Part shown: positions 56,601-64,000 of the stretch, one piece after another
Layout of the letters: each line of letters opens with the position of its first letter
How positions within the stretch are numbered: position 1 is the stretch's first letter
The notes under the pieces: model-generated
What the model was told of the DNA's origin: nothing
The model's input: only the letters and a program-made list of their open reading frames with translations
Database searches by the model: none
Translations under genes and position numbers: made by a program
Assembly: GCF_032854445.1 (NCBI RefSeq)
Contig: NC_088295.1
Location: 19,269,385-19,333,384, forward strand
Length of the DNA stretch: 64,000 bases
Direction of reading: 5' to 3'
Origin: Liolophura sinensis
Lineage: Eukaryota; Mollusca; Polyplacophora; Chitonida; Chitonidae

Positions 56601-59600
56601 CAAAGACATGAACTGTGCAAGTCACTGAATACCATTAATGATTTATAAATAAGGATAAAAACTGATGACAAATTATTTCTTTCCAATCTTTTCTGTTTTA
56701 AATATTTTGTAACAAAAAGAATGATTGCTTTACTCACATGATGCAACAGGTAAGAGTTATCCAGGAATATTGTTAATACATGTGCAGCCAGATAATTAAA
56801 CTCAACCCTACACGTAACTTACATTCCAGTCTTTCCACTTTTGTGTATGTATACAAAGAGCCATCTGGGGAGGAAAAAATAATTCACTAATATTATTTTA
56901 CAATATACACTCATACAGTGACAAATCATACCATGGATTTTCACAAACTTGGTGTTCAAATGAAAATATAGAACAAATTTAACAATGACCGGTCAATATT
57001 TCACTGTAAAACAACTGTCAAAAGAGTTCATTAAAAAAACAAATCCTGTCATAACACAGAAAATATTTCCAGCAACCACTTGCATTTTCACATGAAATCC
57101 AAGATTCGACAGTATGATGAAAACCTTGATGGTGTGAACATACCATCTAGCACTGGGACAGAGTCACTGTTGAGAGAAGCGTCGGAGAAGGAACCAAACT
57201 CCCGACTGTCTTTGGAGTTGTTCCTTTGATGTCTCCTCTTGCGAAAAATACTTCTCCTAACAGAGTTTGATCCACGACGTGAACTGGGGCGGAAATCATC
57301 CTCATACAAGCTGAGGCTTTCAGAGAGACTTCTTCTTAGCACCATCTCATCTTCTAACCTATGGTCAGAGGAGAACACAGGTTACCTTCATCTAATCATT
57401 GACATAACCATGCATGAGGGAAAAAAGTTGAGAAGCAGTCTAGCTGCCTATCCCAGGAAGGTATATATATATGTAAAAGAAAGAAATTGTGCAATTCAAG
57501 ACTCACAAAACAGTGATATATAAATTAATTGAATACTTTAAACGAGTCCTCTGTCTCTCTTGATAGCTCTCTTTCACGGAAAATGACATCGTAGGGGACA
57601 GTACTAATATTTGATTGGTTGGAAGTGGACAGATGTTGCCATGGTCACAACAGATTAAACACAAGCAGATCATCTACAGGGCTACTGTACTGTAATACAG
57701 ATAATAGCCAAGACTTGATACGTTTAATATATAGCAACATTACAATGTACTCCACATGCAACATAATAAAATAAGTCAACGAATGTGTTTGTTAAAAAAA
57801 AATATGCCGAAACTGGAAATGGCTACATGGACGAGTTAAATTTACTTAACAACTAAGAACACTGTAGAGGATTTTACCTAAATTTACTGGGTAAAGCACC
57901 ACCTTTGATTTTCTTCCCTTCATCATCAACTAACCAGCCGAACCACACTCCTACTTTTTTAAAGCGTGTGGTTTCTATTAACAGAATGTCATCCTTCTTA
58001 AAACTTAGCTCTCCTTCGTTCTCTGCTGTGCGATCAAAATGGGTTCGGATATAGAAGAAGTCTCCCATGCCTGGGCAGATCTTGTTGTATTCTACAACAG
58101 AGAAACATGTGGACCATCTTCAGTACAAGACAATACACTTAAGATATCTCCCATTTACAAACGTGTATTTCATTGTTTCCTACTGACCGTGCTTAGACAT
58201 AATTATGTTTAATGAGACATGTTGCTATTGATCAACATCATCCAAAAACCTTGTGTTTGACTCAATAGCTTACTATATGTGTAATACATGGAAATCCAAA
58301 AAGAACAGACTAATTTGAATCATTTTGACTCAAGATTTCCACCTTTTACAAAACACTCATGTTGACTTGAGTTTGTGTGGAGTTCTCCGGATGATGGTAA
58401 AATAAACTACCTAAATATCTAGTCAAAGTGAAGTTACACTTCTCATGTATTACTATCATCAAAAATCACCAGAAAACATGAACACTCACTGGCAATGTTA
58501 TACTGGGCCAGAATGGTCACTTTAGAGTTCCCCTTTGACAGTTCACTACAGGCTTGCTCTAATGTGGCTGAACGCAAATCAACTCCATTGAACTGTAAAA
58601 GAAACCAAATAATTACTATCAAATTACAGTACATATAGGTTTAATATAAAGGAGATCTAAGAACATAGCAAATTATTTTTGCCATCTTTAATCCGAAATA
58701 TGACAGCATTCAAAAACTTCAGAAAGACATACATTTGGGTGTTTTTATCCTTACAACAGTTATAAATTCCTCTTAAAAATGACTATAATACCTCTAAAAT
58801 GTGGTCGCCCCTTTGGAGCCCCTTTGAGCCACTAGCAGCACTGCCTTGTTCAACCTCATGCACAAATATCCCAGCCGCGTTCCCACCAATGACTTCCATG
58901 CCCAGGTCCATGCTTGGGGTGCTGCGCTCCAGAAACACAAACCTTGGCTCTAAAGCCCCCTCTGTGCCACTGAGAACAAAACCAGACAATCAGTAACAAG
59001 TCTGGATATACCTACCCACACACAATTATTTAATGGCATATTGATTTATATGAAGAGGCTAATTTATAATTTAAATTTATTCTCTGCCTTGTAGCTTCAT
59101 CTGAAAAAAACACAGAAAAAATGAAGAGCTCAATTACAAATAGAATTAAATTAAGAGAACAAAGCAAATTTGTAACTCAGGTGGTCTCTTCATGAAAATG
59201 TTTAGATGGAATTGACCAAGGCAACATACTGTTCAGGTAACAGCTCTCACACACATTATATTTACAGCCCTTCCAGCCATGAGCAAAGCTGGTGATCTCT
59301 GTCACACCAGGTCATCCATGCTGGAAAGATTGATTGTTGCAACTCCTGCAGGCTGACATGACTTACCAGACCCCATTCATCCTCTGTGTGTTTGAAGGGC
59401 TGATAGGGAGGCCTGTTAGTGTTTCATTACTGACTAGATGTTTGGGCTGGCTGCGCGAGGAATCAGGTGAGTTTGGGTGAGACATGACTGGAGAGGACGG
59501 GGTGCTGGACTCAGAGGAATCACCATTATATTCTGCAATACAAAACACGAATAATCAGTTATACATGTACTTTATTTGACATAATCTGTCAGTGCTTGGA

Positions 59601-62600
59601 CACGAACATCAGGCTGATCTTACCACACCAGTTTTGATACATTACCTGAATGATTGGCACAATCTCCTTTCTTCATCTGGCATATTGAAAAGGTTCAGAA
59701 CATAACCAGAAAGCATGAAGTCTCACCGATACATACAAGTAAGCTGTCGTGGTGATAAAATGAAACCATGTGTAAGATCACATCTGTTATCCATAACCTT
59801 TCTGACAAATCTTTTGGTAACAACAATTAACAAAATATTGCAGAGTAAAGTTCCAAAAGCTAATTTTTTTGTTTTCAGAAGATAAGTATGAAATGAAGCA
59901 ACATGCTTGGCAGACTTACTATCTGGATTAAACTGTAGCACCATGGAAAATGTATCCCGACACTGCCGTAGCACGCTAGCAGCCAAGTCCTTAGTTGCCT
60001 TCCTCATGTTGATGCCACAAACCTGGACAGAATTAAACATCCAATTTAATACATATACATATATAACAGCAGAAGGTTTTAGAATACATGTATTGATCGA
60101 TGGTGTTATTTTATGTGGTCATTGTAAAACTTTACATTTATCAGTCCACTTCCACCTTGATATGATGACTACACATACATATACCATTCACAAACTGTCT
60201 TGCCTCTTGCCAACATGTATCTGTCCATACCTTGTAGAATGTAATTTTTGTCCATAATATGAAGAATGGGACAAGCCAAGAATTTAATTGCAAGATTTTT
60301 TTTTTTTTAGCCATTTAGTCAGGGGCACAGGTCATGCCTATGGGGTTGCAATTAAATTAAGATACACACAAATACATAATCATACACTGAAAAGTCTATG
60401 TAAAAACAGGTTAATAAGTTCTCAATCATGTTAACAGACATCCAGTACAACCTGCAGATAAAGACTAACACAGATGCTGAATGGACACACCTCAATGAGC
60501 TGATCGCCAACCTCCAGGCCAGCCTGTGAAGCCAGGCTGTTCTCATTGACGGAAGACACAAAAATTCCTCCTGTAGGTCCGAGCTTGATCTGAAACCCGA
60601 CCACATCGGCTGTCTTCTCAATGTTCACGACTCGCTGTTCACCTGGCAGAGGCCTGTGCAAGGAAAGAGAACATAAATTCAACTATCTAACCATTTTAAC
60701 TTAAATGTAAATGTAAAAATCAAATTTTTTACTCATCATTTTCCAACACATTGTATACTTTGATGGTGAATACTGTAATCAAGGTTATTAACTCGGACAA
60801 GTAACTCTTAATGTTATTATGGGCCTTGGTTCCAGCTGACAATGGCTTTTTGCAGGATGTTAGTTACTGCAATTTCGCGTCTTTACACTGGACAGGTATG
60901 TTGGTGGAAAAAACCAATCACAGCCAAAGAAAACAATCACATCTATTAGGAATCTACCAGATAAGGTAATGTTCCTATTGCAGATCCAGTTGTCTTATGT
61001 GAAGAAGTCTACACTGATCTCAACACTGATCTCAACACCCCCCCCCCCCACTCCTCCCCCCCACCAAAGCTGTCATGTTTTCTTAATTTACATCACATAA
61101 TAAAACCAAGTCACCAGTCTTGAATTATTACTCATTTTAACCATTTTCAATCTTATATTGCTTAATTAGAACCAAAGACTTTCCATGATCAATCAAATAA
61201 TGTACTTCAACTTGTGACAGAAGAGTGAAATCTGGATGAATTCCTTCACACAAAGACTTACTTCCTTGGTTTGACATGAGGCCGTGTGTTGTGGATGGAT
61301 GTTGAGGACACCCTCTCTGTACCATCTAGTGAAAAGAACTGCAACACTGGGCTACCTCGCTCTGGAACTGCGAAATTGAAGTCAAATTCATAACTGACTA
61401 AGAAACACAGTTACCACTATCAGTATTAAGTTATAGTTCATGTTGATCTTAATACATGTTGAAGTCTATGTCCTTGGCTCCACTGAACTTAATTTCCAAG
61501 CACGTTTTTACACAGACAACACATCAATGTAAATAATGGACAATTTTAAGCTGAAGGAAAATAGTTCGGAAACAATTTTTGCTAGTGCTATTTTTGCTAG
61601 GTGTTTGTGAATACAGTAACAGAATAGTGTCAGTCAGGAATAAAGTTCAAGACAATTGAAGTCAAGGGTATATCATAGATATTTTATGAAATGGAAAAAT
61701 GGATATCATAGATATAATGGATAATGGATATCATAGATATAGAAAATGGAAAAAATGCAATTTATAAATAATTTCAATTAATACAGCATTATCTGGGATG
61801 AGAACAAGAGCGATGTCTCCTAAACAACTGACTAACCCAACTCCATGGAGCCTGTAGATGACTTGGCTACCATGCTAGCATTTGATGGAATCCTGATTCT
61901 TTCCTTCTCTCGGCGGGGTATGGTCGACCAGCCGTCATATGTCCCAGACAGCGGGCGGCCATTGGGAGAAGGGCGGTGGTAGATGCTTGCATAGGGAAAA
62001 TCCTCACTCGGGGTCGGAGTGGAGCGATCCAGGCCAATGCTACTCTGTAATTCATAACGGAAAAAAATTCTCTGTTAACTGCTGTTGATGTGACATATAG
62101 AATGTTCACTGTTCACATACTGTCTTTCGCAGCTACTTCTGACAGAATACCCACCAATTTGGGATTATACATGTTTTCACAACAGCAATTTACAAGGTAG
62201 CTACAGAATCTGCAACATTTTGGAATATGAAATGCAACCCAACCAGATTCATGCAAAATGCGCTCATGTTATTATATGGCTATAAATGTGATCCAATAAA
62301 ATCAGTTGGATCGTTCACATGGCCTGTTGTGAACAGCCTAGCTGTAATCCTCATCATTCACATATATACAATGATATTTTCTAGGAATATCTATACGAAT
62401 AAGAATATGACCTACTTGTTTTCAAAAGCATATAACTACAGCAGGTTATATGACTGAGTATTGGAGTTGTTTGGCAGACTTACGTGTTGTGAGGGAGATG
62501 GTGATGTAGTAATTCGCTTGTCAATCATACGTGGATTTGAGAGATCTCTGAAGAAATGAGGGTTAGGAATGACTCCTGGGGGAGAGGAGCATGAATGATT

Positions 62601-64000
62601 GCCCATTGGCTGGCCATTCACAGGGCTTGTTACCACAGGGTTACCCACTGGCAGATGACTGCCGTCAACAGGATAGCTATTGGCTGGGTATTTTGGGAAT
62701 ATGTTTGCAGGGCTTTTTGTCAATGGAGATACACTGAAAATGAAAACAGAATGGTGATCATATCATTTATACAAATGTGTAAGTCTTGAGGGTTAAATAC
62801 TGTATTCATTTATTTATTTTGTACATATCATTTAAAGCCGCTGTCAAAACTGTTTAACTAACATCACAATGTTCAGGTGGAGGAATCCACAGATCTTTGC
62901 CAGGAACCTGACCAACTTCCTGACCTAAGCTGTGGATGAAGCAGCATTATTTGAACCAGCTACCTCATTGGTCAAGGGCCTAACAACTATAGCCAGCCAG
63001 CATTTAAACCATCTGAGCCATGGAGAGTGCTTATAAGGACAGCTGATGTAAACAAGATTGACTGATTGACTGCTCAGCAATGTCAGGTATGTCAGCAACC
63101 TGTGGATGGCTGTGGGTTTTCTCTTGGTTCTGCTTGTTTTCCTCTCACCATACTGCTGGCTGCCGTTGTATATATTCTTGAGTACGACATAAAACACTAG
63201 TCAAAAAAATAAATATATAAATGACTGACTGATTGCTGTTTAATACTCCAGACTATTCCACATCTGTTCAGTGATGACATAAGACCCTCCAAAGTGTATC
63301 GTTACCGTGCTGATGTACATGGTGTTGGCAGAAAATCAACTGCACTTCATCTTAAGACAAAATAAAATGTCTTACATTTTCAAAAAAATGACCTACCTGT
63401 TCGGAAAGTTAATTGGTGATGTGGCTTTGGCATGATAAGGTGGCCCCAGAGGTATGGGTCTATCAGGCCCACGCGGTAAGAAGTCTGTGGGTGAGATGGC
63501 TGGTCTGATGGGAGAGTAAGGTGGAGCCTGGGGAGGGTAAAATATGTTAATGTCCAGTGGGGTCGGCCTCCCACCCAAATACTGGCTGGGGAGAGGCATG
63601 TTGTGGCGTCTGTCACCTCTGCCTGGGCCTGAGGTGGGGCGGATCATTCTCATTTTGTCTAAATGCAGGGGAAATAAATCCTTGGGGTGGTTCTGTTCCT
63701 CTGGACAGACAGGAGTAGAATGGGCTGGATAGTGGGAGCCCCGTGAACCAGGGAAATGAGAGCTTGACGAGGATACAGGTAACTTTATTGGACTAGAAAT
63801 CATTGGTAGCTGGCGCCCATGTGGGGAGGCCAGGGAAGGAGCACTATTCTTGGCGGTTATGTCAGAGTTCTGAGGACTGTGCCTAAATGTGGCATCCACA
63901 GACGAACTGGTCCTCTCTGGAGGATCAGGTGGAATCTTATTGTGAGAGCGCTGGCCCATGAACTCTGGGGGTAGCCGGGCACGCCCTCTTCGGCTGTGCT
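53579..64000 (-). CDS. DLG5: DLG5-type MAGUK scaffold protein, C-terminal 961 residues (5' part outside window)
   Basis: Gene-level entry. Seventeen minus-strand exons, all joining in phase: 63397-64000 (cut by the window edge), 62484-62733, 61837-62044, 61262-61367, 60491-60653, 59920-60022, 59367-59532, 58792-58969, 58490-58592, 57878-58091, 57144-57358, 56823-56864, 56315-56416, 55546-55667, 54489-54598, 54107-54216, 53579-53670. Order: Pro/Ser-rich linker, PDZ, PDZ, SH3, basic Ser-rich hook, guanylate-kinase-like domain. The SH3 (FYIRTHFDR..., WFGWLVDDEGKKI) and the end of the guanylate-kinase domain (HCLLNVTPAAVERL, KIYPIVLF, KLEQEY) are those of DLG5 rather than of DLG1-4 or ZO proteins. 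DLG5 is a cytoplasmic membrane-associated scaffold for cell polarity and adhesion in vertebrates. Coiled-coil and N-terminal PDZ regions expected of DLG5 should lie beyond the right edge. Confidence 0.9.
54107..54216 (-). CDS. DLG5: DLG5-like exon: guanylate-kinase-like domain, late helix
   Basis: Acceptor tttgcag, donor gtatgc, phase 2 to 1. Codes RDVQFLSERVSNRSAKDLF and DQYQKLEQEYRHLFT. Confidence 0.93.
54489..54598 (-). CDS. DLG5: DLG5-like exon: guanylate-kinase-like domain
   Basis: Acceptor cttgtag, donor gtaagt, phase 0 to 2. Codes CHCLLNVTPAAVERLRQQ and KIYPIVLFCRHKSAKQI, the most conserved stretch of the fold. Confidence 0.95.
55546..55667 (-). CDS. DLG5: DLG5-like exon: guanylate-kinase-like domain, middle
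   Basis: Acceptor gctttcag, donor gtgagg, phase 1 to 0. Codes EMSAQAVETAVTTGQFVDYW, KRDDHYECITVSAVQ and AVCDK. Confidence 0.92.
56200..56276 (-). mobile_element. tRNA-like SINE head
   Basis: Minus strand carries cgtggccaagtggttaaggt (A box), then gcttgcctttcagtc and tggttcagtgcc (B box). The arms do not fold as a proper tRNA. It lies in an intron of the DLG5-like gene. Confidence 0.6.
56315..56416 (-). CDS. DLG5: DLG5-like exon: start of guanylate-kinase-like domain
   Basis: Acceptor gtgttacag, donor gtgagt, phase 1 to 1. Codes TLIRPVIVLAPLAEPI and SPDKYCSCPT. The P-loop position reads APLAEP, without GxxGxGK, so no ATP-binding kinase activity is expected, as in other DLG5 proteins. Confidence 0.92.
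56823..56864 (-). CDS. DLG5: DLG5-like exon (42 nt)
   Basis: Acceptor cctccccag, donor gtaagt, phase 1 to 1. Codes GSLYTYTKVERLE, the segment joining hook and guanylate-kinase domain. Confidence 0.85.
57144..57358 (-). CDS. DLG5: DLG5-like exon: basic hook segment
   Basis: Acceptor accatag, donor gtatgt, phase 2 to 1. Codes SLSESLSLYEDDFRPSSRRG, SIFRKRRHQRNNSKDSREF and DASLNSDSVPVL. Arg/Ser-rich, with several RxxS-type sites. It resembles the kinase-target-rich hook between SH3 and guanylate kinase of DLG5. Confidence 0.9.
57878..58091 (-). CDS. DLG5: DLG5-like exon: SH3 domain
   Basis: Acceptor gttgtag, donor gtaaaa, phase 1 to 2. Codes CPGMGDFFYIRTHFDR, ELSFKKDDILLIETT, WFGWLVDDEGKKIKGG and ALPSKF. 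A MAGUK-type SH3, typically packing against the guanylate-kinase domain. Confidence 0.95.
58490..58592 (-). CDS. DLG5: DLG5-like exon: PDZ4 second part
   Basis: Acceptor ttttacag, donor gtgagt, phase 0 to 1. Codes FNGVDLRSATLEQACSEL and SKVTILAQYNIA. Confidence 0.93.
58792..58969 (-). CDS. DLG5: DLG5-like exon: PDZ domain (PDZ4 equivalent), first part
   Basis: Acceptor gttctcag, donor gtatta, phase 2 to 0. Codes RFVFLERSTPSMDLGMEVIG, AGIFVHEVEQGSAA and GLQRGDHILE. Confidence 0.93.
59367..59532 (-). CDS. DLG5: DLG5-like exon: inter-PDZ Ser-rich linker
   Basis: Acceptor tattgcag, donor gtaagt, phase 1 to 2. Codes YNGDSSESSTPSSPVMS and HLVSNETLTGLPISPS. Confidence 0.85.
59920..60022 (-). CDS. 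DLG5: DLG5-like exon: PDZ3 second part
   Basis: Acceptor ctgtccag, donor gtaagt, phase 0 to 1. Codes VCGINMRKATKDLAASVLRQ and FSMVLQFNPD, the last helix and strand of the PDZ fold. Confidence 0.9.
60491..60653 (-). CDS. DLG5: DLG5-like exon: PDZ domain (PDZ3 equivalent), first part
   Basis: Acceptor ttgcacag, donor gtgtgt, phase 2 to 0. Codes RVVNIEKTADVVGFQIKLG, TGGIFVSSV, SLASQAGLEVGDQLIE. The binding-loop position reads VGFQI instead of GLGF. Confidence 0.93.
61033..61065. repeat. Poly-C rich tract
   Basis: Two C runs (about 13 and 7) in an intron of the DLG5-like gene. Confidence 0.8.
61262..61367 (-). CDS. DLG5: DLG5-like exon: linker before PDZ3
   Basis: Acceptor ttcgcag, donor gtaagt, phase 1 to 2. 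Codes PERGSPVLQFFSLDG and STSIHNTRPHVKPR. Confidence 0.8.
61837..62044 (-). CDS. DLG5: DLG5-like exon: linker with RIPSN motif
   Basis: Acceptor aattacag, donor gttagt, phase 0 to 1. Codes SSIGLDRSTPTPSED, GTYDGWSTIPRRE and KERIRIPSNASM. A longer open frame overlaps it in another frame, but only this frame joins both neighbours in phase. Confidence 0.8.
62484..62733 (-). CDS. DLG5: DLG5-like exon: disordered linker
   Basis: Acceptor cattttcag, donor gtaagt. Codes VSPLTKSPANIFPKYPANSY through KRITTSPSPSQH. No domain, Ser/Pro-rich. Phases 2 to 0 fit both neighbours. Confidence 0.85.
63090..63215 (+). mobile_element. SINE family A 3' part, plus orientation
   Basis: Reads gtcagcaacctgtggatggc, cctctcaccatactgctggc and tattcttgagtacgacataa, with an A-rich tail. 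The head is unclear. It lies in the first visible intron of the DLG5-like gene. Confidence 0.75.
63397..64000 (-). CDS. DLG5: DLG5-like exon: Pro/Ser-rich linker (partial)
   Basis: Open from the window edge to a gtaggt donor. Begins HSRRGRARLPPEFMGQRS and is rich in Pro, Ser and His (PRGPDRPIPLGPPYH). It is likely disordered. No domain seen. It joins the next exon through a split Ser codon. Confidence 0.85.

Noticed and set aside
61867-62109. 80-codon minus-strand open frame in the DLG5-like gene
   Set aside because: A shadow of the true exon 61837-62044. Only the other frame joins the neighbouring exons.

Overview
This is animal nuclear DNA. It has long introns with GT/AG borders, multi-exon genes, AT-rich intergenic sequence, microsatellites, minisatellites and many tRNA-derived SINEs. 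The SINE types (3' tails related to 'acgccgtactcaagaat' and 'cagtcatatgacgacga') and the protein repertoire suggest a lophotrochozoan, most likely a mollusc. The species cannot be fixed from this window. All gene models below were built by hand from exon homology, splice borders and codon phase.

Region 1 (1-18500, plus strand) is the 3' part of a corin-like modular serine protease: 17 exons coding about 827 residues. The order is linker, SEA domain, two Frizzled cysteine-rich domains, two LDL-receptor class A repeats, an SRCR domain and a complete trypsin domain with His/Asp/Ser and Asp189. The first Frizzled exon carries a one-base frameshift in a T run. The acceptor region of the first SEA exon has been tandemly amplified about seven times in the upstream intron. 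The introns hold SINEs and large minisatellites with 44-bp and 77-bp units.

Region 2 (18500-24100) is intergenic: a 36-bp minisatellite, a pair of 330-bp direct repeats 1.44 kb apart, and a 19-bp minisatellite.

Region 3 (24100-42720, minus strand) holds two complete tandem cyclophilin (peptidyl-prolyl isomerase) genes. They have identical exon lengths (69, 31, 186, 76 and 133 nt), each coding 164 residues. The 9.5 kb between them is repeat-rich, with a 37-bp minisatellite, a full-length 368-bp SINE with a 12-bp target-site duplication, and SINE fragments.

Region 4 (42720-53500) is intergenic, with SINEs, a TA microsatellite and poly-C tracts. Its right part probably includes the 3' UTR of the next gene.

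Region 5 (53579-64000, minus strand) is the 3' part of a DLG5-type MAGUK scaffold gene. Its 17 exons code the last 961 residues: a Pro/Ser-rich linker, two PDZ domains, SH3, a basic hook segment and a guanylate-kinase-like domain without a P-loop. The 5' part lies beyond the right edge.

The three gene types have unrelated known roles: extracellular proteolysis, prolyl isomerisation and polarity scaffolding. No operon-like relation is implied. The features most worth a second look are the domain mosaic and the frameshift of the protease, the amplified splice acceptor, the cyclophilin tandem pair next to DLG5, and the SINE families with shared tails.
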